Shown: positions 1 to 6,476, counted from the stretch's first letter. The stretch is 9,023 nucleotides of DNA from JAYWAM01 sp043782425 (GCA_043782425.1 JAYWAM010000326.1:1-9023), one strand, 5' to 3'. The notes: a model not told the origin generated them from the sequence alone. Numbers and translations are program-made.

Positions 1-1
1 T

Positions 2-196
2 TGTGAAGCCGAGCTGGTGCGGGATTTCCTGCAAACGCGCTGCAAGGCGCATCTGATTAGCAACACGCTATTACCCTCGCCCCCGCCTTATGCCGCCGAG
101 GAACTGAGCGTCTATGTTGTTGCCGCCGCCCAAACCACAGAACAAGGCGAACCCATCGCTATCAAAAAGGGCTTTTACTGCGACGACCGCAGATAA
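2..196 (+). CDS. 3' end of an unidentified protein-coding gene (partial)
   Basis: An open frame runs from the window edge to a TAA at 194-196, giving 64 residues of a C-terminus whose start lies outside the window. The visible part has an amphipathic stretch (CEAELVRDFLQTRCKAHL), a Pro-rich turn (LLPSPPPY), a beta-like segment (LSVYVVAAAQ) and the end KKGFYCDDRR. Codon use is GC-rich at third positions (ctg, gcc, ggc), as expected for a real gene here. I do not recognise the family. It lies upstream of the effector island, but about 870 bases and a terminator-bearing repeat separate it from the first island gene, so co-transcription is unlikely. It could also be a remnant, since only the tail is visible. 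Confidence 0.5.
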   Translation, partial: CEAELVRDFLQTRCKAHLISNTLLPSPPPYAAEELSVYVVAAAQTTEQGEPIAIKKGFYCDDRR

Positions 197-234
197 GTGC
201 CTGGATCGCGCTGAGAAACGGGCGCACATAACAT

Positions 235-272
235 AAAAAAGCCGCAAGTTAACACTTGTTGCGTTGCGCGGC
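235..272 (-). terminator. Intrinsic terminator of the small minus-strand gene
   Basis: On the minus strand a hairpin closed by GCCGC (268-272) and GCGGC (241-245), with an inner CAAGT/ACTTG pairing, is followed by six T residues (A-run 235-240 on the plus strand). This is the layout of a rho-independent terminator. It lies about 90 bases downstream of the stop codon of the minus-strand ORF at 359-505 and has no T-tract in the plus direction, so it should serve that gene rather than the upstream partial CDS. Confidence 0.6.
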
Positions 273-358
273 CTGAAGAATGTTTGTCTAATGGCTACAT
301 GACTAAATGCCTAACCATTGCGCGGCGCCCGCTCTCAGCGCTTTCCTTTGCTCGTTGC

Positions 359-505
359 TTACCAAACAACGATCCCGCTTCCACCGCCTGCCAGGGCAAG
401 CGTTTCGCCCTCCAGAAGCAAAAGGTCGCTGCTTGTGGGCGTAGCTTGGTTCTCGGTCAGTACTTCACAAACTTGCAGAGTTTCAATAGTGTTGGTTTGG
501 TTCAT
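359..505 (-). CDS. Small peptide with C-terminal GGG motif, RiPP/bacteriocin-precursor-like
   Basis: ATG (503-505 on the plus strand) to TAA (359-361) encodes 48 residues: an acidic/polar N-terminal part beginning MNQTNTIETLQVCEVL, then a Leu/Glu-rich segment (DLLLLEGETLALA) and the end AGGGSGIVVW. A good Shine-Dalgarno (GGAG, 511-514) sits five bases before the ATG, and an intrinsic terminator follows at 235-272. That gives a complete small transcription unit. The organisation resembles double-glycine-type leader peptides, where Gly-Gly follows an acidic/hydrophobic helix and marks a protease cut, but the residue stretch after the Gly run is only five residues (SGIVVW counting Ser). It may therefore be a tiny modified peptide, a degenerate precursor, or an unrelated small protein. 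No maturation enzyme or C39 transporter is visible nearby. The gene call is fairly supported; the peptide role is an inference. Confidence 0.55.
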   Translation of the reverse strand: MNQTNTIETLQVCEVLTENQATPTSSDLLLLEGETLALAGGGSGIVVW

Positions 506-544
506 GATGTCTCCAGTTTAGGTGGTGTGAGTAGCAAAGTGGAA

Positions 545-573
545 CTGTGGCCGCCGCCTTACGGCGGCCACAG
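545..573. repeat. Perfect 12-bp stem-loop
   Basis: CTGTGGCCGCCG (545-556) and CGGCGGCCACAG (562-573) are exact reverse complements around a five-base loop (cctta). Neither strand has a T-tract after the stem, so it is not a classical intrinsic terminator. It lies about 40 bases upstream of the small minus-strand gene and could sit in its leader (structured 5' UTR), or it could be a REP-like unit. The function is unknown. Confidence 0.75.
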
Positions 574-627
574 ACCATTATCGCAGGTGGCCGTGCGTCC
601 CACAAACCCCGGCAGAGTCGTGCCTAA

Positions 628-843
628 GTGAGGCCGCTCAATAGAGTCAGCCAGGTACGCATCGATAAGTCCGCCTCTGTTATCGATCTGGACGGTATCG
701 CTTTTCATCTCAATTTTGCCGAAGCATCAATCGAGAGCGGCAATATCGATGTACTGGTCTTCGTCTACGGCGCGGTGCGCGCCTTTGTGAGCAACGACGA
801 CGCAAGGCAGTTGATTATGGCGGGCGTGAAAGACAACCGCTAG
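628..843 (+). CDS. Hypothetical short protein or gene fragment
   Basis: A GTG directly after an in-frame TAA (625-627) opens a 71-codon frame ending in TAG at 841-843. Codon choice (atc, gac, ctg, gcc, ggc) looks like genuine coding sequence, and the product alternates beta-like segments (IDLDGIAFHLNF, IDVLVFVYGAVRAFV) with a final helix (SNDDARQLIMAGV). There is no convincing Shine-Dalgarno before the GTG and no internal ATG until near the end, so it may be the surviving 3' part of a longer decayed gene. I do not recognise the family. A terminator within the repeat at 895-984 follows about 60 bases downstream. Confidence 0.4.
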   Translation: MRPLNRVSQVRIDKSASVIDLDGIAFHLNFAEASIESGNIDVLVFVYGAVRAFVSNDDARQLIMAGVKDNR

Positions 844-894
844 TGTGTGCCGCGCAGGTTCATTGGGGATACACTGCACTTAACCCACGGACCG

Positions 895-984
895 ATATGG
901 AGTACGGCGGCAAGACGCCGCTTTTTTCAAGACACGGCATGTCGCGTCAAAACCAAAGCGGTGACATGTCACCACAATGCAAAA
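895..984 (+). repeat. MITE-like dispersed repeat, copy 1 (diverged ends)
   Basis: This roughly 90-bp block is homologous to the reverse complement of 7604-7694. Shared parts, in order, are a GGAGT.CGGCGGCAAGACGCCGC start, a T-run, CAAGA.....GACA..-like and GCGTCAAA-like middle segments, an AAAGCGGTGACATGTCACC block and an AAAA end. The inner 14-bp palindrome GGTGACATGTCACC (960-973) is intact. The terminal inverted repeat is mutated here (atatggagtacgg against caccacaatgcaaaa), while copy 2 keeps perfect ends, so this copy looks older. No transposase is encoded, which fits a non-autonomous element. Confidence 0.8.
907..927 (+). terminator. Intrinsic terminator carried by repeat copy 1
   Basis: GCGGC (907-911), loop aagac and GCCGC (917-921) are followed by six T residues (922-927). 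The hairpin plus T-tract reads on the plus strand, downstream of the ORF at 628-843 and upstream of the effector island. It should stop plus-strand transcription before the GTG at 1069, so the island is expected to have its own promoter between about 930 and 1068. Confidence 0.65.
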
Positions 985-1068
985 CACTTTAATATCCTTT
1001 ACGCCACTCTACCCCTACCTCAGTATGTAGCTTTGCTCTAATCACACTATAGATTTTAGGGAGTTTCC

Positions 1069-2409
1069 GTGAAAGGTTTCATTGTTGCGGCTGGCGCTGC
1101 TGCCATGACCAGCGATTCGAACTATAAGCATACCGCCTCAGGTATCGTTCCCAAAGTCTTGAAACAGCATGCCGGTGAAGCGTCCACACTGTGGCGTCGC
1201 AGGCAGGGAGTTTGCATTAGCAGACACAATCGTTTTGTTGATCTAGTCCATTATGATCGCAGGCTGGATGACAATCTCTATGCTCTGACCATCGTCGGCC
1301 AAAGCAGTTATAGTGCGCTGGATGCTGAAATCGCCATCGATCAAAGAGACGGACTTTTCGCCGCGTTTTCCTGTGCGTTGCGCATGAATGACAAGATCCG
1401 CCTCCTCGCTTTATTGGAGCGCTACGCCGATGCAGAATATTACGCGCATGCTCTTACCGGTGCACTTTCATGGCATCTTGAACTGCCGCTTGCCAAACAC
1501 CTCTGCGACACGAATTTTTGGGCCCAGGTAAAGCGCCCCATCGACCGTCTTATCCTGCTTGCGGCAGTGGCCGATATTCGCGCCGATCCAGGGCGCCTCC
1601 TCGATCTTGCCCTGCTGGAAAATGATTCCGCTATTCGGCAGCGTGCGTATCGGGCAATTGGCGAATATGGATTACGTCAACACGTACAACCGCTACGCGA
1701 CGCAATGGCGAACGAACAGGGGCTGGCCAGGCATTATGCAAGTTGTGCAGCCTATGCTTTAAGCGAAGACAGGAGAGCCGATCCTGCCTTTGATATCCTG
1801 GCCCATGCGTTATGTGAGGATAGCGAAGCGGGTTGGCAAGCTGCCAAGGTGTTAATGACGCTTGCAGACCTCCCCGATGCTGACCGGGTGGTGTGCTGGC
1901 TGTCAAAAAAGGCGCCGCTTCACCCCCTGCTGGTCATCGCCACAGGATTGACCGGTAACCCGCGTTATGCCGAGTGGTTGCTCGAGGTAATGAAGAGACC
2001 CTCTTCAGCGCGACTGGCTTTCGCCGCCTTTAGCCTGATTACCGATATTGATGCAACTGCTTACGAGGATCAAACGCGACGCATAGCTGCTGGCGAAGGG
2101 CAAGCTGCGCCTGCCAAAAGCTGGATTGCAGACTACTTTGAAGATTGGCCTCTACCGGATATTGAGCGAGTCTCTTCCTGGTGGCAGACCAACAAGGATC
2201 GCTTTGTGTCCGATCAGCGCTACGTCCTGGGGAAAGCTCGCAGCTTCGATGCGTTAGCAGGGGCGCTGCTTAACGAATCGCAAGCGGTGCGGGAAATCAT
2301 AGCGGCGCATCTCAGGGGGGCCATGCCGCTCTTGCCACTGGCGCCGGTTTTTGCACCGGCTTCCGCGCAGATGAAATATTTGCACATTGACCCAACGTTC
2401 ATCGGCTAA
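1069..2409 (+). CDS. TIGR02270-like HEAT-type protein of T6SS effector clusters
   Basis: This is a 446-residue protein of the TIGR02270 type, a family of unknown biochemical role often found beside DUF2169 and DUF4150 proteins. The family signature is visible at residues 25-80: IVPKVLKQHAGEASTLWRRR, then a LVHYDRRLDDNLYALTIVG segment. Residues about 155-270 form helical pairs typical of HEAT-like repeats (RLLDLALLENDSAIRQRAYR, HYASCAAYALSEDRR), suited to protein-protein contacts. The GTG start is chosen because AGGGAG (1058-1063) lies five bases upstream. An in-frame ATG at 1105 would remove 12 residues (MKGFIVAAGAAA) that are not part of the family core and remains an alternative. It heads the island, with a 26-base gap to the next gene. 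The family assignment is from recalled motifs; its adaptor/chaperone role is an inference. Confidence 0.87.
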   Translation: MKGFIVAAGAAAMTSDSNYKHTASGIVPKVLKQHAGEASTLWRRRQGVCISRHNRFVDLVHYDRRLDDNLYALTIVGQSSYSALDAEIAIDQRDGLFAAFSCALRMNDKIRLLALLERYADAEYYAHALTGALSWHLELPLAKHLCDTNFWAQVKRPIDRLILLAAVADIRADPGRLLDLALLENDSAIRQRAYRAIGEYGLRQHVQPLRDAMANEQGLARHYASCAAYALSEDRRADPAFDILAHALCEDSEAGWQAAKVLMTLADLPDADRVVCWLSKKAPLHPLLVIATGLTGNPRYAEWLLEVMKRPSSARLAFAAFSLITDIDATAYEDQTRRIAAGEGQAAPAKSWIADYFEDWPLPDIERVSSWWQTNKDRFVSDQRYVLGKARSFDALAGALLNESQAVREIIAAHLRGAMPLLPLAPVFAPASAQMKYLHIDPTFIG

Positions 2410-2435
2410 CTTTGTATTTCTTGAAAGGACGCATC

Positions 2436-2750
2436 ATGTCTACTATTACCAAACGCAAAACCAGCGCCACACCCATTAAATGCGCAACACACGAAACCCT
2501 GAAAACCAAAGCGGCAAACCCTTTTCCCGCAAAAATGGATGTCAAGAAAACTGCGGTAGAAGCAAATTTCGCGCTGGACGATAGCCAGGAAGAGCTGACC
2601 ATCACACTCAATAAACGACTGCGCATCATCTGCGGCAAGTCTCTGATATTGATCGAGCCCGACGGCTCCATCACCATCAAGGGCGATTATCTGGAAAGCC
2701 GGGCCACCGGGCAAAACCGCATACGCGGCGCCTCCATCAGCTTAAATTGA
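2436..2750 (+). CDS. DUF6484-like small protein (C-terminal beta module)
   Basis: This is a 104-residue protein. The ATG at 2436 is preferred because AAAGGA (2424-2429) lies six bases upstream; an in-frame TTG at 2412 overlaps that site's leader and is unlikely. The basic, Lys/Thr-rich N-terminus (residues 1-50) looks disordered. Residues 54-104 (ELTITLNKRLRIICGKSLI..., PDGSITIKGDYLESRATG, NRIRGASISLN) form the repeating beta pattern seen in the C-terminal part of DUF6484 proteins and in the tip regions of VgrG/gpV-like spikes. The usual N-terminal part of DUF6484 (an SH3/OB-like segment with an RPIVLG-type motif) is absent, so this is a short version. Position between TIGR02270 and DUF2169 genes is typical of T6SS cargo-loading clusters. 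Function unknown; the DUF6484 assignment is moderate. Confidence 0.75.
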   Translation: MSTITKRKTSATPIKCATHETLKTKAANPFPAKMDVKKTAVEANFALDDSQEELTITLNKRLRIICGKSLILIEPDGSITIKGDYLESRATGQNRIRGASISLN

Positions 2751-2783
2751 GCGGCATAACGGCGACCATGAGCAAGCAATAGC

Positions 2784-3878
2784 ATGCAAATCATCAATCA
2801 CACTCGTGCGGTGGCCGATTGCAGTATCGGCTACGCCACCGATGGTCAGGCTCATCTCATATTGGCGGTCAAAGCCACCTATGAATATACGCCGACAGGA
2901 GAGGTTATCTTTGCGGAACAGCAGATAGCGCTATTTGACTCTGACCAATTTGTGGGTGATCCGGCCACGACCTCCCATGAATTTGAAAATGATTTTGCAT
3001 TACGCAAAGCCCGCTGCGATATATTGCTGACAGGGCATGCCTATGCGCCGCAAGGCCGTCCTGCACCGCTAGTGGGAGTCGGGCTGCGGGTCGGCGAACG
3101 CATGAAAGTGTTCAACGTTACGGGAACGCGTCACTGGCAAGCCGGATTGCTGACCATTACACCCGGCAAACCGCAGCCGTTTACGAAGCAGCGCATTGGC
3201 TACGAAGTGGCGTTTGGCGGCGTCGACCTCAGCGGCAAAACGATTGAATCCTACGATCTCAATCCCTGCGGCCGGGGTTACTTCAAACACCTCAAGCATA
3301 GCAATATCGATGGCAAACCGATGCCGCAAACCGAAGCGCTGACCTCTCCCATCACCTCACCTACAGGCAAATACATTCCGCAAAGCCTTGGCCCGATAGC
3401 CCGCAACGCCATGCCGCGCGCCGGCTACGCCGGCACTTACGACGCCGCCTGGATTGATGAGCGCATGCCAGTATTGCCCGAGGATTTCGATGAGCGTTAC
3501 TATCAGGCCGCCCCCGCCGATCAGCAAATCGATGCCCTGCGTAGCAGTGAAGAGATCGTAATGGTCAATCTGTCTTGCCAGGCAGAGATACGCTTCAAGC
3601 TTCCCGATCTTGCGCTCAACGTTCAGCTACAACCCAAGAAAGGTAACGCGGAAACTCACGCCGCCCGTGCCGACACGCTCATTCTGGAGCCCGACCACAA
3701 TCGCTTCAGCGTGGTATGGCGCGTAACCCGGCCCATCAGGCAATCGCTGCAAGAATGGGAGCACGCCATAGTAGGCAACGCCAGCGCAAGCCGTAGCGCC
3801 AAGGAAAGCGTAATTTCGCTTGACGTGATGCGCGAAGGACTGCGCCAATTGGCATCACATAAAACGCCCAGGTCATGA
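2784..3878 (+). CDS. DUF2169 protein, putative T6SS effector adaptor
   Basis: This 364-residue protein matches the DUF2169 family along its length: the start MQIINHTRAV; the AVKATYEY strand (28-35); the block ALFDSDQFVGDPATTSHEFE (49-68) followed by KARCDILLTGHAYAP (75-89); VAFGGVD (142-148); the NPCGRGY motif (160-166); LGPIAR and PRAGYAGTYDAAW (211-223); LPEDFDERYYQAAPADQQ (231-248). DUF2169 proteins are cytoplasmic and are thought to link effectors to VgrG or PAAR tips before T6SS firing. The ribosome site is weak, and a four-codon ORF (ATG at 2768, TAG at 2780-2782) ends two bases before the ATG, so coupling is possible. Its TGA overlaps the next gene's start (ATGA, 3875-3878), implying coupled translation with the ketoacyl-synthase-like protein. 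Confidence 0.93.
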   Translation: MQIINHTRAVADCSIGYATDGQAHLILAVKATYEYTPTGEVIFAEQQIALFDSDQFVGDPATTSHEFENDFALRKARCDILLTGHAYAPQGRPAPLVGVGLRVGERMKVFNVTGTRHWQAGLLTITPGKPQPFTKQRIGYEVAFGGVDLSGKTIESYDLNPCGRGYFKHLKHSNIDGKPMPQTEALTSPITSPTGKYIPQSLGPIARNAMPRAGYAGTYDAAWIDERMPVLPEDFDERYYQAAPADQQIDALRSSEEIVMVNLSCQAEIRFKLPDLALNVQLQPKKGNAETHAARADTLILEPDHNRFSVVWRVTRPIRQSLQEWEHAIVGNASASRSAKESVISLDVMREGLRQLASHKTPRS

Positions 3879-4963
3879 GCCAGACAGCCTTTCAAGCTAT
3901 CGCGGTTGACGATGTCGAGCTCATCAGCGCAGTGGGTCTGAGCGGTGAAGCATCGTTTGCGGCCATGACCTGCAACATCAACAATTACACTGACACGTCC
4001 TTTCAAGCGTCGCACGACGACGCCGTAGTCGGCGCAGCCGTTCCGCTCATGCCCGAACTACGCGGCAATGCGCGCTTGGCCGCGCTTGCCGCACACAGCG
4101 TACAAAACCTGCAACTGCGCCACCCCCACCTTGATCTGGCGCGCATCCCCGTTCTCCTGGCCCTGCCTGAAGATACGCGGCCCGGACGCGATGCGCAGAC
4201 CAATCGCAACCTGCTCAACGACCTGCAAACGCACCTGTCTACCCGCTTTGCAGCGGGCAGCATGCTACTTTCATGCGGTCGTCCCGCTGTTGCGTTGGCG
4301 CTCATCGAGGCACATCGCCTTTTGCACCAGGAGCGCCATGACCAGGTCGTCATTATTGCTGTCGATAGCCTCCTACAACGCGCAGCGGTGTTGCACTGGC
4401 TCAAAGAAGGCCGCTTGCTTACCGGCAAAAACGGTTATGGTTTCATTCCCGGTGAGGCGGCAGGCACCCTGCTGTTAAGCCGACCCCGGGCGCAGCAGCG
4501 GACGCCAACGCAAACCCAAGCGCTTTTAATCACCGGCATTGGCGCCAGTGCCGAGCCCTGCACCTTTGCCTCCGACCAAACCAATCATGGCAAGGGCTTG
4601 GCGCACGCGATGCAGCAGGCGCTGTTGCAAGCGGGCCTGGCCAGCACGACAAAGACACCGGACAAAAAACATTCACGCCTTGTCGTGACGCGCGATTTTG
4701 CCACCAGCATCGGCGATTGTTCCGGCGAGACCTTCTATTTCGGCGAGGCCGCGAGCGCCAAGTTACGCGTCTTCAAAGACCGGGGCCAGCCGACGCAATT
4801 TCTGCTGCCCGCGCAAACCCTGGGCGATATCGGGGCCGCAACCGGCATTGCCGCCATCGGCTGGCTCGATTTTTTGCGCAGACGGCGCATGACGGCAGTG
4901 TTGCCCGCTCTGCTGCACTTTGCCAACGACGATACGCAACGCGCAGCCGTGGTCATCCAGTAA
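3875..4963 (+). CDS. Ketoacyl-synthase-fold protein, probably non-canonical
   Basis: This 362-residue protein has the layout of a beta-ketoacyl synthase (thiolase fold). Residues 133-147 (SCGRPAVALALIEAH) align with the active-site Cys helix of the family (Cys134). Residues 156-204 (DQVVIIAVDSLL..., NGYGFIPGEAAGTLLLSR) match the strand and the G-F-x-x-GE-x-A-G motif. Where the family has HGTGTxxGD, this protein reads RDFATSIGD (273-281), and where it has NIGHxxxAAG it reads TLGDIGAATG (315-324). Both catalytic His positions therefore appear substituted. Proteins of this kind recur beside DUF2169 genes in T6SS clusters. It may be a binding or structural partner rather than a condensing enzyme. 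Start ATG overlaps the DUF2169 stop by four bases. Fold assignment is good; loss of catalysis is inferred from an eye alignment. Confidence 0.8.
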   Translation: MSQTAFQAIAVDDVELISAVGLSGEASFAAMTCNINNYTDTSFQASHDDAVVGAAVPLMPELRGNARLAALAAHSVQNLQLRHPHLDLARIPVLLALPEDTRPGRDAQTNRNLLNDLQTHLSTRFAAGSMLLSCGRPAVALALIEAHRLLHQERHDQVVIIAVDSLLQRAAVLHWLKEGRLLTGKNGYGFIPGEAAGTLLLSRPRAQQRTPTQTQALLITGIGASAEPCTFASDQTNHGKGLAHAMQQALLQAGLASTTKTPDKKHSRLVVTRDFATSIGDCSGETFYFGEAASAKLRVFKDRGQPTQFLLPAQTLGDIGAATGIAAIGWLDFLRRRRMTAVLPALLHFANDDTQRAAVVIQ

Positions 4964-5051
4964 TGGGACACAGTCAAGCATCCAAGCTAACCACCTAATT
5001 CCATTTCTCAACCATTAGGCTATTAAAGGACCACTCGAAATCTAAAATATT

Positions 5052-5152
5052 CGTCGTCCCAGCGAAGGCTGGGACCCAGTCCAGTACACGATCTGATTAT
5101 TTTTTCATAGTGATGTTGATGGGACTGGGTCCCAGCCTCCGCTGGGACGACG
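5052..5152. repeat. Large imperfect palindrome (31-bp arms)
   Basis: Arm 5052-5082 and arm 5122-5152 are reverse complements at 30 of 31 positions, with a 39-base A/T-rich centre. Each arm also folds on itself (TCCCAGC and GCTGGGA around a four-base loop in arm 1). It resembles the widespread 'CGTCCCAGC...GCTGGGACC' class of intergenic palindromic repeats in proteobacteria. It lies between the adaptor genes and the DUF4150 gene, and could slow or end transcription there. Confidence 0.85.
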
Positions 5153-5222
5153 GGTTGCCTCATTGCTCAATACGACTTTCCTGTTTGAGGCCATTATTAA
5201 TGCACTAATGAATTGGAAATAG

Positions 5223-5292
5223 AATAACAACTTAACCACTTAACCACTAACCAACCTACCCACCTACCCACCAACCACCCACCAACACTCCT
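5223..5292 (+). promoter_or_regulatory. G-free C/A-rich leader of the DUF4150 gene, no Shine-Dalgarno
   Basis: For about 70 bases before the ATG at 5293 the plus strand contains no G at all. It is built from drifting short units such as TTAACCACT and CCACCTA. No purine-rich Shine-Dalgarno is possible in this stretch, so initiation must rely on an unstructured C/A-rich leader, for instance S1-assisted binding (inference). The near-repeats also make it a candidate for slippage and length variation between strains. Confidence 0.6.
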
Positions 5293-5694
5293 ATGGCCAA
5301 TCCTTTCCTGATCTATGCCAACGGCCGCTCGATCGCGGCCAAAGCCGCCGAGAACGGCAAGAGCAAAAATGCCTTCCCCGACGTATGCGGCTCGCCGCCC
5401 AAGCCCGATAAAGTCGGCATCCCGATTCCTTATTTCAATACTGCCGAGGCCAAGGATACGAAAAACGGCTCGAAGACGGTACGCATGTACGGCAAGGAAG
5501 TCGTGCTCCGTGACAAGAGCTATTTCGAAAAAAGCACAGGCGATGCGCAAGCGACCGAGCAATTCAAGAAAGGCATCCTCTCGGGCGAAATCAACGGTCG
5601 TGCTTACTTTGTCTCGTGGTCGATGAATGTGTTTATCGAAGGGTATAACGTGTGCCGACACGATGACCTGATGACGCATAACCATAAAAAATAA
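5293..5694 (+). CDS. DUF4150 PAAR-like spike protein
   Basis: This 133-residue protein fits the DUF4150 (PAAR-like) family, which forms the sharp tip capping the T6SS VgrG spike and carries or docks effectors. Visible family features are the start MANPFLIYANG, DVCGSPPKP (30-38), VGIPIPYFNTAEAKDTKNGS (41-60), VRMYGKEVVLRDKSYFEKSTGD (63-84), KKGILSGEINGRAYFVSWSMNVFIEG (92-117) and the terminal CRHDDLMTHNH (121-131). Cys32 and Cys121 plus terminal His residues are at the places where PAAR proteins hold a metal ion, but metal binding is inferred. It is a stand-alone domain of normal family length; many relatives are fused to a toxin. Here the toxin is the next gene, 14 bases downstream, implying a split tip/effector pair. 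Confidence 0.92.
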   Translation: MANPFLIYANGRSIAAKAAENGKSKNAFPDVCGSPPKPDKVGIPIPYFNTAEAKDTKNGSKTVRMYGKEVVLRDKSYFEKSTGDAQATEQFKKGILSGEINGRAYFVSWSMNVFIEGYNVCRHDDLMTHNHKK

Positions 5695-5708
5695 GAAAGA
5701 GTCAGACG

Positions 5709-6455
5709 ATGGTTCTAGTTGTCGAAGTCCTGGTATTGACGCTCGCTTTGCTGATGGCGATGGTAATAGGTAATGCTGAAAACACCAAGAAAATAGCCCA
5801 GCAACTGACCGATCTGCTGAGCCGCTTTCAAGCCAAAAATCCTGATGAGGAAGAGGCCAAGAGAAAAGCCGAAGAAGCGATCAAGAAGGCGCAGAAAGTA
5901 GAAACAAAGCCAACACCAGAGCCAGAACCAGACCCCAAAACCCCGCCGAATACGCCGCCTCCAATACCCTTTGTCGATAACAAAAAAAAGGACAAGGATA
6001 AGTGTGCAGAGATTCTTGAGAAGTTGGGTGTGCGTCCTTATGGCACAACAAAGGTGCCAGATAAGGAATTGCATCACATAGTTCAAAATGCTTACTTTCA
6101 GCATGGCGAACCTCCTAAATCCATTGACAGCATTTGTCCGGGATATTCGCAGAAAGCGGCTTTGGCGATACCGCTAGATAAGGGAACTGGCAATGCTCAT
6201 GACAGAATTAACAAGATGCAGAAAGACATAGGGGTAGCTGTTCGAAAGGATTTCAGAGATTCCAATGGAACTTTACGACCCCAATACTGGGAAGCAAAAG
6301 AACAGGCGAGGTATCAATTGAGAACCATACCGCTCACACCAGAAGAGGAGGAATGTGTACTGAAAGCCGCTGATGCAGCCATCCATGCCATGTGCCCTGA
6401 TATCACGGATTCAACAAAGCTTAGAATACTTGGCACCAGGGACTTGGGTCCTTAA
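5709..6455 (+). CDS. Putative T6SS effector with HH-motif nuclease-like C-terminal domain
   Basis: This 248-residue protein has four parts. Residues 3-20 are a very hydrophobic segment (signal-anchor or transmembrane-like). Residues 24-65 are a charged helix that could be coiled coil (DEEEAKRKAEEAIKKAQK). Residues 67-87 are a Pro-rich linker. Residues 95-248 are a globular domain. Its motifs ELHHIVQNAYF (120-130), CPGYSQKAALAIPLD (143-157) and NAHDRIN (162-168) follow the His-His ... Gly-Tyr ... His pattern of HNH/Endo VII-type toxins, closest in layout to the GHH2/LHH class seen behind DUF4150 domains. This suggests a metal-dependent DNase. Weak AAAGAG (5696-5701) precedes the ATG. The base composition turns AT-richer in the toxin half, a usual mark of exchanged toxin cassettes. 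Family assignment was not checked by search. Confidence 0.68.
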   Translation: MVLVVEVLVLTLALLMAMVIGNAENTKKIAQQLTDLLSRFQAKNPDEEEAKRKAEEAIKKAQKVETKPTPEPEPDPKTPPNTPPPIPFVDNKKKDKDKCAEILEKLGVRPYGTTKVPDKELHHIVQNAYFQHGEPPKSIDSICPGYSQKAALAIPLDKGTGNAHDRINKMQKDIGVAVRKDFRDSNGTLRPQYWEAKEQARYQLRTIPLTPEEEECVLKAADAAIHAMCPDITDSTKLRILGTRDLGP

Positions 6456-6476
6456 CGCAATAAAGGAGATTTAAAT

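Noticed and set aside
284..631. 115-codon plus-strand frame
   Set aside because: Runs through the hairpin and antisense to the better supported 48-aa minus-strand gene; composition is Arg/Ser/Pro-rich like a shadow frame and there is no ribosome site.
1048..1053. TATAGA as a -10 box for the island promoter
   Set aside because: No matching -35 at 16-18 bases upstream (nearest TTGCTC is too close), and it overlaps the leader near the start codon; not strong enough to report as a promoter.
2768..2782. Four-codon ORF ending two bases before the DUF2169 start
   Set aside because: Could couple translation, but a chance ATG..TAG this short cannot be separated from noise; mentioned only under the DUF2169 gene.
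4003..4428. 141-codon minus-strand frame inside the ketoacyl-synthase-like gene
   Set aside because: Arg/Ser/Ala/Cys-rich low-complexity product typical of a reverse-frame shadow of GC-rich coding DNA.
5230..5290. Possible CRISPR or tandem array (C/A-rich near-repeats)
   Set aside because: Units are short, variable and without spacers; this is low-complexity sequence, not a CRISPR array.
5197..5685. 162-codon minus-strand frame
   Set aside because: Antisense to the DUF4150 gene; the end, full of Trp/Val/Gly, is only the complement of the G-free leader.
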